A DNA stretch of 64,000 bases from Amycolatopsis eburnea. Lineage in GTDB: Bacteria > Actinomycetota > Actinomycetes > Mycobacteriales > Pseudonocardiaceae. Location of the stretch: NCBI RefSeq assembly GCF_003937945.1, contig NZ_RSEC01000060.1, positions 434,001-498,000 of the forward strand, given 5' to 3'. Both the position numbers and the translations under genes were made by a program. Within the stretch, counting starts at the first letter, position 1; every line of letters starts with the position of its first letter. Shown one piece after another: positions 1-7,969 of the stretch. Under the pieces are notes generated by a model, which was given only the letters and a program-made list of their open reading frames with translations, did no database searches and was not told the origin of the DNA.

Positions 1-477
1 ACGCTCGGCACGCGCGACGCGGTGCAGACGGTCTACCCGGACGTGAAGATCGTCAACGCCCAGGCCGAGCAGAGCGTCGCCGAGCAGGACGCGGAGTACG
101 GCGAGAAGCTGCACGCCCGCGACGCCACGCTGTGCTGCAACCTGCGCAAGGTCGTGCCGCTGCGCAAGACCCTCGCGAACTACTCGGCGTGGATCACCGG
201 CGTCCGCCGGGTCGACGCGCCGACCCGGGCCAACACCCCGATCGTCACCTGGGACGACCGCAACGGCCTCGTCAAGGTCAACCCGATCGCGGCGTGGACC
301 GACGACGAGTTCAACGGCTACATCCGCGAGCACGGGATCCTGGAGAACCCGCTCGTTTCGATCGGCTACCTCTCGATCGGCTGCGCGCCCTGCACGGCCC
401 GCGTCGAGCCGGGCGCCGACCCGCGCAGCGGCCGCTGGGCGGGCCAGTCGAAGACCGAGTGCGGACTGCACGGCTGA
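1..477 (+). CDS. cysH: phosphoadenylyl/adenylyl-sulfate reductase, 5' end missing
   Basis: This enzyme reduces activated sulfate (APS or PAPS) to sulfite with thioredoxin. The frame is open from base 1, so the N-terminal PP-loop part lies outside the window; 158 C-terminal residues remain. A Cys-Cys pair (133-138, in CCNLRKVVPL), a second Cys-x2-Cys pair (GCAPC, 379-393) and the terminal ECGLHG motif are visible. The paired cysteines are the 4Fe-4S ligands of the APS-reducing type, and the ECGLHG cysteine is the catalytic one. cysD begins 11 bases downstream, so it is the upstream gene of the sulfate-activation operon. Identification is firm; the APS preference is inferred from the cluster motif. 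Confidence 0.95.
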   Translation, partial: TLGTRDAVQTVYPDVKIVNAQAEQSVAEQDAEYGEKLHARDATLCCNLRKVVPLRKTLANYSAWITGVRRVDAPTRANTPIVTWDDRNGLVKVNPIAAWTDDEFNGYIREHGILENPLVSIGYLSIGCAPCTARVEPGADPRSGRWAGQSKTECGLHG

Positions 478-488
478 GGAAGGGACGC

Positions 489-1409
489 ATGACGACCTTG
501 GAGCCCGCGACCGATGCGGCACAGGACAACTTGGCGGCCTTGGAGTCCGAGGCCATCCACATCTTCCGGGAGGTGGCGGGCGAGTTCGACCGCCCGGTGA
601 TCCTGTTCTCCGGCGGCAAGGACTCGACGCTGCTGCTGCACCTGGCGATCAAGGCGTTCTGGCCGGCGCCGGTGCCGTTCCCGCTGCTGCACGTGGACAC
701 CGGGCACAACTTCGACGAGGTCATCGAGTTCCGCGACCGCGTCGTCGAGCGGCACGGGCTGCGCCTGGTCGTCGCGAAGGTCCAGGACTGGATCGACGAC
801 GGGCGCCTCGAAGAGCGCGCGGACGGGATGCGCAACCCGCTGCAGACCACGCCGCTGCTCGACACCATCGCCGAGAACAAGTTCGACGCCGTCTTCGGCG
901 GCGGGCGCCGCGACGAGGAGCGCGCCCGCGCGAAGGAGCGGATCTTCAGCCTCCGCAACGCCTTCGGCCAGTGGGAGCCGCGCCGGCAGCGGCCCGAGCT
1001 GTGGAACCTCTACAACGGCAGGCACCGCCCGGGCGAGCAGGTCCGCGTCTTCCCGCTGTCCAACTGGACCGAGGCCGATGTCTGGAACTACATCGCCCGT
1101 GAGAAGGTCGAGCTGCCCTCGATCTACTACGCGCACCGGCGCGAGGTGTACTTGCGCGACGGGATGCTGCTGGCCGAGGGCCCGTGGGGCGGTCCCCGCC
1201 CCGGGGAAGAGGTCCGCGAGCTGACCGTGCGGTACCGGACCGTCGGCGACGGCTCGTGCACCGGCGCGATCGAGTCCGAGGCCGCCACCGTCGAAGACGT
1301 CATCGCCGAGGTGTCCGCGTCGCGGCTCACCGAACGCGGCGCCACCCGCGCCGACGACCGCATGTCCGAGGCGGCCATGGAAGACCGCAAGCGTGAGGGG
1401 TACTTCTGA
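489..1409 (+). CDS. cysD: sulfate adenylyltransferase subunit 2
   Basis: This is the small subunit of ATP sulfurylase, which makes adenylyl sulfate from ATP and sulfate. The PP-loop signature SGGKDS is at residues 41-46, followed by the conserved HVDTGHNF segment, and the protein ends with the typical EDRKREGYF tail. The length of 306 residues is normal. The ATG at 489 follows a GAGGAAGGGA ribosome site. The stop overlaps the cysN start as ATGA, so the two subunits are translationally coupled. A longer reading frame upstream overlaps cysH and is not coding. Confidence 0.97.
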   Translation: MTTLEPATDAAQDNLAALESEAIHIFREVAGEFDRPVILFSGGKDSTLLLHLAIKAFWPAPVPFPLLHVDTGHNFDEVIEFRDRVVERHGLRLVVAKVQDWIDDGRLEERADGMRNPLQTTPLLDTIAENKFDAVFGGGRRDEERARAKERIFSLRNAFGQWEPRRQRPELWNLYNGRHRPGEQVRVFPLSNWTEADVWNYIAREKVELPSIYYAHRREVYLRDGMLLAEGPWGGPRPGEEVRELTVRYRTVGDGSCTGAIESEAATVEDVIAEVSASRLTERGATRADDRMSEAAMEDRKREGYF

Positions 1410-2671
1410 TGTCCAGCCTGTTGCGGCTCGCGACCGCGGGCAGCGTCGACGACGGCAAGTCCACCCTGGTCGGCCGGCTGCTCTACGACACGAAGTCGGT
1501 GCTCGCCGACCAGCTCGACGCCGTCACCCGCGCGTCCGTCGACAAGGGACTGTCCACACCGGACTTGTCTTTGCTCGTCGACGGCCTGCGCTCGGAACGC
1601 GAGCAGGGCATCACCATCGACGTCGCGTACCGGTACTTCGCCACGCCGAAGCGGTCGTTCGTGCTGGCCGACACGCCGGGGCACGTGCAGTACACGCGCA
1701 ACACGGTGACCGGCGCGTCCACCGCGCAGCTGGCCGTGCTGCTGGTCGACGCGCGCAAGGGCGTCATCGAGCAGACGCGGCGGCACGCGGCCGTGCTGGC
1801 CCTGCTGGGCGTGCCGCAGCTGGTGCTGGCGGTGAACAAGATCGACCTGGTCGACTACGACGAGGCGACGTTCACGGTGATCGCCGAGGAGTTCGCTTCG
1901 CACGCCGAGACGCTGGGCTACGCGCGGGGTTCGGTGCTCACGATCCCCGTGTCGGCGCTCGAAGGCGACAACGTCGCGACGCGCTCGGAACGGACGCCGT
2001 GGTACACCGGCCCGAGCCTGCTGGAGCACCTGGAGGACGTCCCGGTCGCCCCCGACCCGCACGACTCCGCGCTGCGGTTCCCGGTGCAGTACGTGATCCG
2101 CCCGCGCACGGCGGAGTACCTGGACTACCGCGGCTACGCGGGCCAGATCGCCGCGGGCACGGTCCGCCCCGGTGACGAGATCGTCGTGCTGCCGCAGGGC
2201 ATCCGCAGCCGCGTCGAGCGCATCGACACCGCCGACGGCCCGCTGGCGGAGGCCGGCGCCGGGACGTCGGTGACGCTGCTGCTGACCGACGACATCGACA
2301 TCTCCCGCGGCGACCTGATCGCCGCCGCGGACGCGCCGCCCCGGGTCACCGACGAGATCACCGGCACGCTGTGCTGGCTGTCGTCGAAGCCGCTGAAGCC
2401 GGGCGCGCGGGTGCTCGTCAAGCACGGCACCCGCACGGTCCAGGCGCTGGTCGACGAGCTGCACGCGCGGTTCGACGAGCAGACGCTGTCCAGTGTGGAC
2501 GCCCCGGCGTCGCTGGAGCTCAACGACATCGGCCGCGTCACGCTGCGGCTGGCCGAAGAGCTGGGCGTCGACGACTACGGCGTCAGCCCGCGCACCGGCG
2601 CGTTCCTGGTGATCGACCCGAAGGACGGCGACACGCTGGCGGCCGGCCTGGTGGGCGAGCGCTTCTCGTGA
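1409..2671 (+). CDS. cysN: sulfate adenylyltransferase subunit 1 (GTPase)
   Basis: This is the GTP-hydrolysing regulatory subunit of ATP sulfurylase; GTP turnover drives adenylyl sulfate formation by CysD. An EF-Tu-like G domain is plain: GSVDDGKST (G1) near the N-terminus, DTPGH (G3) and NKID (G4), followed by beta-barrel domains. At 420 residues it lacks the C-terminal APS kinase domain found in CysNC/NodQ fusions. That absence fits a pathway reducing APS directly with the iron-sulfur CysH upstream. The start overlaps the cysD stop (ATGA), and its own stop overlaps the next gene's GTG. Confidence 0.97.
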   Translation: MSSLLRLATAGSVDDGKSTLVGRLLYDTKSVLADQLDAVTRASVDKGLSTPDLSLLVDGLRSEREQGITIDVAYRYFATPKRSFVLADTPGHVQYTRNTVTGASTAQLAVLLVDARKGVIEQTRRHAAVLALLGVPQLVLAVNKIDLVDYDEATFTVIAEEFASHAETLGYARGSVLTIPVSALEGDNVATRSERTPWYTGPSLLEHLEDVPVAPDPHDSALRFPVQYVIRPRTAEYLDYRGYAGQIAAGTVRPGDEIVVLPQGIRSRVERIDTADGPLAEAGAGTSVTLLLTDDIDISRGDLIAAADAPPRVTDEITGTLCWLSSKPLKPGARVLVKHGTRTVQALVDELHARFDEQTLSSVDAPASLELNDIGRVTLRLAEELGVDDYGVSPRTGAFLVIDPKDGDTLAAGLVGERFS

Positions 2672-3405
2672 CGCCACCCCTGGTCGCCGTCGCGCACGGC
2701 AGCCGCGACCCCCGCTCGGCGTCGACCGTGCGGGCACTCGTGGACGTCGTGCGCGCACAGGCCCCGGGTACCGCGGTGCACGAGTCCTTTTTGGACCTGT
2801 CGGCCCCGCTGGTGACGGACGTGCTGCGGGGCCTGTACAACTCGGGGCACCGGGCGGCGGTCGTGGTGCCGTTGCTGCTGGGCAGCGCGTTCCACGCGCG
2901 GGTGGACCTGCCCGCGCTGATCTCTTCGGTGGTCGCGGACTGCCCGGGCTTCCGCATCCAGGTGTCGGACGTGCTCGGCGCGGACCCGGCCCTGGAGGCG
3001 GTGGCCCTGGACCGGCTGGCGTCGGCATCCCACCGCCGGGGCTCGGGCGTGCTGGTGAGCGCGGTGGGGTCGTCGAACGCGTCCGCGAACGCCGTGGTGG
3101 CCGCCCTGGCCGCGCGCTGGGAGGAGCGGCTGGGCATCCCGGTGAGCGAAGCGTTCGCGTCCGCCACCCAGCCGGACATCCCCGCCGCGGCCGCGTCGTT
3201 GCGTGCGCGGGGCGTGCGGCACCTGATCGTCGCATCGTGGTTCCTCGCGCCGGGCCTGCTGCCGGACCGGATCGCCCGGCTGGCCCGGGAGGCCGATCCG
3301 AAGGCGTTCATCGCGAAGCCGTTGGCCGACGACCCGCGCGTGGCGGACGTGGTGATCAGCCGGTACGCGTCCGCGTTGACCGGACTGCTCCGCCAGTACG
3401 CCTGA
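2668..3405 (+). CDS. sirohydrochlorin chelatase (CbiX/SirB family)
   Basis: Chelatases of this family insert iron or cobalt into sirohydrochlorin. In a sulfate-reduction operon the likely product is siroheme for sulfite reductase. The N-terminus carries the metal-binding histidine in VAVAHGSRD (His10). The protein of 245 residues has two related halves, the second starting near VLVSAVGSS, as in long-form CbiX. The GTG start overlaps the cysN stop as GTGA, so it is coupled to the operon. Iron rather than cobalt is inferred from context only. A cobalamin role cannot be excluded. Confidence 0.85.
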   Translation: MTPPLVAVAHGSRDPRSASTVRALVDVVRAQAPGTAVHESFLDLSAPLVTDVLRGLYNSGHRAAVVVPLLLGSAFHARVDLPALISSVVADCPGFRIQVSDVLGADPALEAVALDRLASASHRRGSGVLVSAVGSSNASANAVVAALAARWEERLGIPVSEAFASATQPDIPAAAASLRARGVRHLIVASWFLAPGLLPDRIARLAREADPKAFIAKPLADDPRVADVVISRYASALTGLLRQYA

Positions 3406-3581
3406 ACGCGGGGGAAGGTACGGCGGGCTTCGGGCCTGCGGGCTAGAGATTAGAAGGTTCTCGGTCGGCGCCCGGTCCGTGAAGCGCTCGGTCGCCTCGG
3501 CAAGGCCACCTGAGCCACTGTCCGTACCCCAGAGCAGCAGGTCAGCGCCTCCACCACCGCCAAAAGGCGAGTCTCATTCAC

Positions 3582-3617
3582 ATTTACCGTCACCCCACGT
3601 GCATGGGAACGGTAAAT
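3582..3617. promoter_or_regulatory. inverted repeat upstream of promoter, possible operator
   Basis: Perfect 9-base arms ATTTACCGT and ACGGTAAAT are separated by 18 bases. The right arm ends two bases before a TTGACG -35 hexamer, a position suited to an activator or repressor. The cognate regulator is unknown. Confidence 0.4.
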
Positions 3618-3619
3618 CC

Positions 3620-3649
3620 TTGACGCGCTAGTTAACTTGCCGGTAACTA
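3620..3649 (+). promoter_or_regulatory. sigma-70-like promoter for the secreted protein gene
   Basis: TTGACG (3620-3625) and TAACTA (3644-3649) are 18 bases apart, a good match to the major actinobacterial sigma factor consensus. The site lies about 60 bases upstream of the ATG at 3708. Confidence 0.5.
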
Positions 3650-3707
3650 TCTAATCGCTGCGCAGCTTTCTCCCTCCCCTCTTGAAACCGCAGGTAGGTG
3701 GATACAG

Positions 3708-4337
3708 ATGAAAGCTCTTCACCTTTCCCGGCTCGCCGCTCTGACCGCGGCCGCCGCCCTTCCGATCGCCCTCGCCGCCCCGGCGTCGGCGGCCACCTCC
3801 GTCACCTTCGACTGCCAGGCCGATGCCCCGATCGTCGGCCCGCAGAAGGTGTCGCTGAACCAGGACGCGGACGTCAGCGCGCCCGCCACGGTCGCCCCCG
3901 GCGGGGCTTTCGACGTCGTCATCGACCCGGCGCCGAACACCGTGCCGAGCGATGTGAGCGGGAACAAGGTCAAGAACATCAACACGTTCGCGCTCAAGTT
4001 CCCGATCCCCGCGAACTCCACCTACGTCGGCGCCGACCTCGCCGGCGGGTCCGGCCTCGGCAGCACCGCGCCGACCATCGCGGTCGCGAACGGCGTCGCG
4101 ACGCTGAGCTTCCCCGGCCCGATCGCGGGCGGCGCGACCTTCGAACTGCCCACGATCACCGCGCACCTGACGGCCGGGCAGTCGGGCACCATCGAAACGA
4201 AGCTGTCCGGCACCAGCTACAGCGACCCGGGCCTGACCTTCAAGGCGGTGGCGAGCAGCATCATCGGCGACGTCACCGCGCCGACGGCCTGCTTCCCCAA
4301 CCCCAGCCCCGTCTTCACCACGACGACCATCGGCTGA
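3708..4337 (+). CDS. secreted protein of unknown function
   Basis: I do not recognise a named function. The 209-residue product has a clear Sec signal peptide (positively charged start, hydrophobic core, cleavage near APASA at residues 24-28). The mature part of about 180 residues is beta-rich, rich in Ala, Gly, Thr and Pro, and has only two cysteines (Cys36 and one in TACFPNP near the end) that could form a disulfide. This resembles small actinobacterial exported beta-sandwich proteins. The gene has its own promoter-like element and is followed at once by a strong hairpin, so it is probably monocistronic. Confidence 0.7.
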   Translation: MKALHLSRLAALTAAAALPIALAAPASAATSVTFDCQADAPIVGPQKVSLNQDADVSAPATVAPGGAFDVVIDPAPNTVPSDVSGNKVKNINTFALKFPIPANSTYVGADLAGGSGLGSTAPTIAVANGVATLSFPGPIAGGATFELPTITAHLTAGQSGTIETKLSGTSYSDPGLTFKAVASSIIGDVTAPTACFPNPSPVFTTTTIG

Positions 4338-4344
4338 TTTCCCC

Positions 4345-4377
4345 GGCCACCCTGCGGGTTCCGCCCGTAGGGTGGCC
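4345..4377. terminator. 14-base stem-loop between the secreted protein and DUF3291 genes
   Basis: Arms at 4345-4358 and 4364-4377 pair over 14 positions with one G-T wobble around a five-base loop (TTCCG). It starts eight bases after the upstream stop codon and ends two bases before the ATG of the next gene, so it can act as a terminator and may also mask the next start. Confidence 0.6.
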
Positions 4378-4379
4378 GC

Positions 4380-4883
4380 ATGGGGAACTTCGAACTCGCT
4401 CAGGTCAACATCAGCCGCATGACGGCGCCGCTCGACGACGAGTCCTTCCGGGACTTCGTCGACGCGCTCGAGCCGGTCAACGCGATCGCCGACCGTGCGC
4501 CGGGTTTCGTCTGGCGCCTGCAGACCGAGGACGGCGACGCCACCTCGATCCGCGCCTTCGAGTGGGACGTCCGCGGCACGTCCGGGATCCTGGTCAACAT
4601 GTCCGTGTGGACGTCGGTCGAGGCGCTGGCGGACTTCGTGTTCTCCGGCGAGCACCTGGCGGTCCTCAAGCGCCGCCGCGAGTGGTTCCACCGCGTCCAG
4701 GACGTGATGACCGCGCTGTGGTGGGTGCCCGCCGGCCACCGGCCGACGACCGCGGAGGCCGAAGCGAAGATCAAGCACCTGCGCGTTTACGGCCCGACCC
4801 CGGCGGCGTTCACGCTGAAGCAGCACTTCTCGCCGGCGTCCGACGCCCGCGAGGGTGACCCCGGCTGGCTGTGCCCCGCGTAA
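4380..4883 (+). CDS. DUF3291 domain-containing protein
   Basis: The 167-residue protein matches the DUF3291 family in layout: an N-terminal ELAQVNISRM strand, a conserved APGFVWRLQ segment, an alternating Trp-rich middle (SVWTSVEALADFVF) and WFHRVQDVMTALWWVPAGH. The fold is thought to be a dimeric alpha-beta barrel like those of monooxygenase-type proteins, but no reaction is established. No ribosome site fits before the ATG because a stem-loop ends two bases upstream. The transcript could be leaderless. It is followed by an enoyl-CoA hydratase gene in the same direction after 38 bases. Confidence 0.75.
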   Translation: MGNFELAQVNISRMTAPLDDESFRDFVDALEPVNAIADRAPGFVWRLQTEDGDATSIRAFEWDVRGTSGILVNMSVWTSVEALADFVFSGEHLAVLKRRREWFHRVQDVMTALWWVPAGHRPTTAEAEAKIKHLRVYGPTPAAFTLKQHFSPASDAREGDPGWLCPA

Positions 4884-4921
4884 CACCGGCGTCGCGCGGC
4901 GAGTGTGCAAGGGTGACGGGC

Positions 4922-5695
4922 ATGGCTGACGAACTGGTGCACTACGACGTGGTGGGCGGCACCGCCACGATCACCCTGGACTCCCCGCACAACCGCAACG
5001 CGCTGTCGGCGCAGCTGCGCCGCGAGCTCTCGGACTCCCTGGCGAAGGCGGCCACCGACGACGCCGTCCGCGTGATCGTGCTGACCCACACCGGCCCGGT
5101 GTTCTGCGCCGGGATGGACCTCAAGGAAGCTCGCGGCGGCAGCGCCGGCGACCAGGGCGTCAACGAGTTCCCGAGGATCCTCGAGCAGCTGTGGACGAGC
5201 CCGAAGCCGGTCGTCGCGCGCCTGGCCGGCCCGGCGCGCGCCGGCGGCATCGGCATGGTGGCGGCGTGCGACATCGCGGTGGCGGTCCCGGAAGCGACGT
5301 TCGCCTTCTCCGAGGTCCGCATCGGCGTGGTCCCGGCGATCATCTCCCTGACGGTCCTCCCCCGCCTGAACCCGCGCGCGGCCCACGAGCTGTTCCTGAC
5401 CGGCGACACGTTCGACGCCCGCCGCGCGGTGGAGATCGGCCTGCTCAACTCGGCGGTCCCGGCCGACGAGCTCGACGCCGAGGTGACCCGGTTCGTCAAG
5501 GCGCTCGCGGCGGGCGGGCCGAAGGCGCTGGCCGAGACCAAGGCGCTGCTGAGCCGCCCCCGCTTCGCGACGCCGTCGGAGGGCTTCGAGGAGATGCTCG
5601 GCCTGTCGGCGAAGTTCTTCGCGAGCGAGGAAGGCCAGGAGGGCATCCTGGCCTTCGCCCAGAAGCGCAAGCCGAACTGGGTCCCGCAGGACTGA
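4922..5695 (+). CDS. enoyl-CoA hydratase/isomerase family protein
   Basis: Members of the crotonase fold act on acyl-CoA thioesters, most often by hydrating trans-2-enoyl-CoA. The 257-residue protein shows the CoA-binding and oxyanion-hole segments FCAGMDLKEARGG and GPARAGGIGMVAACDIAVA, and the AHELFLTGDTFDARRA segment. The first catalytic glutamate of true hydratases is not obvious in the GGIGMV segment, so isomerase or another crotonase activity is possible. I chose ATG 4922, though GTG 4913 is in frame. A stem-loop just after the stop ends the transcript. Confidence 0.85.
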   Translation: MADELVHYDVVGGTATITLDSPHNRNALSAQLRRELSDSLAKAATDDAVRVIVLTHTGPVFCAGMDLKEARGGSAGDQGVNEFPRILEQLWTSPKPVVARLAGPARAGGIGMVAACDIAVAVPEATFAFSEVRIGVVPAIISLTVLPRLNPRAAHELFLTGDTFDARRAVEIGLLNSAVPADELDAEVTRFVKALAAGGPKALAETKALLSRPRFATPSEGFEEMLGLSAKFFASEEGQEGILAFAQKRKPNWVPQD

Positions 5696-5707
5696 GCCGG
5701 TCCGGGC

Positions 5708-5734
5708 TGCCGGACGCCGCTCAGGCGTCCGGCA
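5708..5734. terminator. bidirectional terminator between convergent genes
   Basis: Perfect 11-base arms (5708-5718 and 5724-5734) surround a five-base loop. The hairpin lies after the enoyl-CoA hydratase stop on the plus strand and overlaps the last codons and stop of the barstar gene on the minus strand. Confidence 0.7.
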
Positions 5735-6089
5735 GGACCACCGTGAGCCGCCACGAGCCGGCACTGGGGCCGCTCGGCCCGAGCGCGCGCTGCGCGTCCG
5801 AAAGCACGCTGCGGATCGCCAGGTACGTCTTGGGTTCGGCCTTGCGCAGCGCGTCCGAGCCCGGCCAGATCAGCACGTGCTCCCCCGGCGGCAGCCACGA
5901 CAGGTCGGTCAGGCAGTCGTAGAGCGCGTCGAGGTTGTGCCCGAAGTAGTCCGGAAAGGACAGTGCGGCGGCGAACGCGCTCAGCGTGCTGGCCTTGTCC
6001 ACGGTGGGCCGCGAGTTCACCAGGTGCGGGTACGCGCCCCGGGCGAACGCCGCTTCGGCGGCGGCCTTCGCCTCCTCCGACGCGCTCAT
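5721..6089 (-). CDS. barstar-family ribonuclease inhibitor
   Basis: Barstar binds a barnase-type RNase in the cytoplasm and blocks its active site. The 122-residue protein has the hallmark segment YFGHNLDALYDCLTD at residues 48-62. It matches the barnase-contacting helix of barstar, and the two key aspartates are Asp54 and Asp58. The ATG overlaps the stop of the RNase gene as ATGA, so inhibitor and enzyme are made together. A longer in-frame reading upstream overlaps the RNase gene and is not coding. This is a clear enzyme-immunity pair. Confidence 0.9.
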   Translation of the reverse strand: MSASEEAKAAAEAAFARGAYPHLVNSRPTVDKASTLSAFAAALSFPDYFGHNLDALYDCLTDLSWLPPGEHVLIWPGSDALRKAEPKTYLAIRSVLSDAQRALGPSGPSAGSWRLTVVLPDA

Positions 6090-6559
6090 CGGGCCGGGTC
6101 CACGACGACGAACGACGAGTAGTGGTCGCCGGTGTAGTACAGCTCGTGCGCCTGCCCGGTGATCAGCCGCCGCGCGCCGCGGTCGGGGCTGCCCGGGGTC
6201 TTCACGGTGTACTCGTGGTAGTAACCGGACTTCTTGCCGGGCAAGCGCTTCTCGCGGTTTTCGAACACGACGCCGTCGTTGCGCGGGTACGGGAACGGCC
6301 CGCCCTTTTCGATCAGCTGCCACGTGTCCGCGGCCTGGGAGGGCAACGTGGAAAGCGCCTTCAGCGGCAGCCCGGAGTCGGCTCCCGGTACGGCCGCGCT
6401 GCCCTTGGCCGGAGCACTCGAGGACGAGCCGGCGGTACTGCTCGACGAGGTGCTCGGGGACGTCGATCCGCCGCCGACGGCGTCCTTGACCAGCCAGCCC
6501 CCCAGCACCAGCACGAGGAGCCCGATCAGCGCGGCGGTGATCCGCCTTCGGTTGAACAT
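6086..6559 (-). CDS. barnase/RNase Sa-type ribonuclease, membrane-anchored or secreted
   Basis: This is a guanyl-type ribonuclease of the N1/T1/barnase family. The 157-residue protein starts with MFNRRR and a hydrophobic segment (about 8-24), then a Ser/Ala-rich linker (31-60), then the RNase domain (about 63-157). The catalytic set is intact: Glu116 in YYHEYTV, Arg130/Arg131 in ARRLITG and His146 in TGDHYSSF, matching barnase Glu73, Arg83/Arg87 and His102. The N-terminus may be a signal anchor or a cleaved signal peptide. The barstar gene overlaps its stop, and a small membrane protein gene lies 11 bases upstream. Confidence 0.9.
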   Translation of the reverse strand: MFNRRRITAALIGLLVLVLGGWLVKDAVGGGSTSPSTSSSSTAGSSSSAPAKGSAAVPGADSGLPLKALSTLPSQAADTWQLIEKGGPFPYPRNDGVVFENREKRLPGKKSGYYHEYTVKTPGSPDRGARRLITGQAHELYYTGDHYSSFVVVDPAR

Positions 6560-6570
6560 GGTGCGCGAGC

Positions 6571-6774
6571 CTATGCCGAGGGGTCGGAGCGGTCGTCGTC
6601 ACGCCCCGGGGTCAAGCGGCGGGCGAAGAGCCCGACGAGCTTGTCGAGCACCCACGCGGCGGCCAGGCACAGCGGCACGACGACCACCATGACCAGCACG
6701 AACTGCACGGGGAACCAAGCCTGGGCGAGCCACAGCTCGACCCCGTCCCACCAGTCGGCAAGCCCGTTGAACAC
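6571..6774 (-). CDS. small membrane protein of unknown function
   Basis: The 67-residue protein has one long hydrophobic segment (about 20-48, FVLVMVVVVPLCLAAAWVL) and a basic then acidic C-terminal tail. It begins MFNGLADWWDG, echoing the MFN start of the RNase encoded 11 bases downstream, and is probably the first gene of a three-gene unit with the RNase and barstar. A role in handling or anchoring the RNase is only a guess. Confidence 0.6.
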   Translation of the reverse strand: MFNGLADWWDGVELWLAQAWFPVQFVLVMVVVVPLCLAAAWVLDKLVGLFARRLTPGRDDDRSDPSA

Positions 6775-6828
6775 GGTGTGAGCCTACGCGCGCTCTGCTG
6801 CCTGCGCGCTTCAGGGCCTCGCTTCCAG

Positions 6829-6890
6829 AATCGGCGGAGCCGATTGCAGCGGAGGCGAAGCCACCCGACGGAGTCGGGTCCGGGTCCGCC
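6829..6890. repeat. cluster of short hairpins
   Basis: Four small perfect inverted repeats follow each other: AATCGGC/GCCGATT (6829-6845, GGA loop), GGC/GCC (about 6854-6862, GAA loop), CCCGAC/GTCGGG (6864-6878, GGA loop) and a GTCCG/CGGAC element near 6885. They lie in the divergent gap between the small membrane protein and the dehydrogenase gene. Their role is unknown. Confidence 0.45.
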
Positions 6891-6961
6891 GGACGCAAGG
6901 CCCGCTCACCGTGTCTGGCGACACGCAGCACAGGGTTGAAGGAAAAGGTACGTTGCGAGGC

Positions 6962-7927
6962 ATGTTCGCCGTGTACGCGCAGGAACCCAACGCAGACAGC
7001 CCGCTGGACTCGCTCGTCGTCGGCGAGCGGCCCGAACCCGACGTGCCGGACGGCTGGGTCCGCGTGCACGTCAAGGCGGCCAGCCTGAACATGCACGACC
7101 TGTGGACGCTCCGCGGGGTCGGGATCAAGCCGGAGCAGTTCCCGATGATCCTCGGCTGCGACGGCGCCGGCACCCTCGACGACGGCTCCGAGGTCGTGAT
7201 CCACTCCGTGATCAACGCCCCCGGCTGGCAGGGCGACGACACCCTCGACCCGAAGCGCACCCTGCTCACCGAGAAGCACCAGGGCACCTTCGCCGACCAG
7301 GTGATCGTCCCGGCCCGCAACGTCGTCCCCAAGCCGGCCGACCTCAGCTTCGCCGAAGCCGCCACCATGGGCACGGCCTGGCTGACCGCCTACCGGATGC
7401 TCTTCGTGAAGTCCGGGCTGCGGCCGGGCCAGACGATGCTCGTGCAGGGTGCTTCCGGCGGCGTGTCGACTGCGCTGGTGCAGCTCGGCCGCGCGGCCGG
7501 GTTCCGGGTCTGGGTCACCGGCCGCACCGAGGAGAAGCGCGCGCTCGCCGAAAGCCTCGGCGCGCACCAGGCGTTCGAGTCGGGCGCGCGGCTGCCCGAG
7601 CGCGTCGACGCCGTGTTCGAGACCGTCGGGAAGGCGACCTGGTCGCACTCGGTCAAGTCGCTGAAGCCGGGCGGCATCATCGTGGTCTCCGGCTCGACCA
7701 GCGGCCCGGATGCGGGCGCCGAGCTGCAGCGCGTCTTCTTCCTGCAGCTGCGCGTCGCCGGCTCGACGATGGGCACCCGCGACGAGCTCGCCGACCTGCT
7801 CGCCTACCTCGACCTGACCGGCGTGCGGCCGCAGATCGGGCAGGAACTGCCGTTCGAAGAGGCAGCCAAGGGGTTCCAGGCGATGCTCGAAGGCGACACC
7901 GCCGGCAAGATCGTCTTCACCCGCTGA
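6962..7927 (+). CDS. zinc-binding-type alcohol dehydrogenase/quinone oxidoreductase family protein
   Basis: This belongs to the medium-chain dehydrogenase superfamily and probably transfers hydride from NAD(P)H to quinones or enones. It has an N-terminal GroES-like part (SLNMHDLWTLRG, ILGCDGAGT) and a Rossmann part with MLVQGASGGVSTALVQLGRAAG as its nucleotide motif; most of the structural zinc cysteines are absent, as in quinone oxidoreductases. The ATG at 6962 gives 321 residues. A start 17 codons upstream is in frame but adds a non-conserved leader. A 12-base-arm terminator follows. Confidence 0.85.
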   Translation: MFAVYAQEPNADSPLDSLVVGERPEPDVPDGWVRVHVKAASLNMHDLWTLRGVGIKPEQFPMILGCDGAGTLDDGSEVVIHSVINAPGWQGDDTLDPKRTLLTEKHQGTFADQVIVPARNVVPKPADLSFAEAATMGTAWLTAYRMLFVKSGLRPGQTMLVQGASGGVSTALVQLGRAAGFRVWVTGRTEEKRALAESLGAHQAFESGARLPERVDAVFETVGKATWSHSVKSLKPGGIIVVSGSTSGPDAGAELQRVFFLQLRVAGSTMGTRDELADLLAYLDLTGVRPQIGQELPFEEAAKGFQAMLEGDTAGKIVFTR

Positions 7928-7932
7928 GGCGC

Positions 7933-7969
7933 TGACCTGGGCGGATCGCGCACCGGCCCGCCCAGGTCA
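7933..7969. terminator. terminator after the oxidoreductase gene
   Basis: Perfect 12-base arms (TGACCTGGGCGG at 7933-7944 and its complement at 7958-7969) enclose a 13-base loop, starting five bases after the stop codon. Confidence 0.7.

Larger units (their letters stand above)
3406..3707. other. intergenic region after the cys operon
   Basis: These 302 bases hold no gene. They are less GC-rich than their surroundings near 3570-3660. An inverted repeat (ATTTACCGT at 3582-3590, ACGGTAAAT at 3609-3617) directly precedes a promoter-like element. No convincing intrinsic terminator for the cys operon is seen. Confidence 0.6.

Noticed and set aside
1127..3235. A minus-strand frame of 702 codons opposite cysD, cysN and the chelatase gene
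   Set aside because: The three plus-strand genes are certain; the antisense product is Arg/Pro-rich noise.
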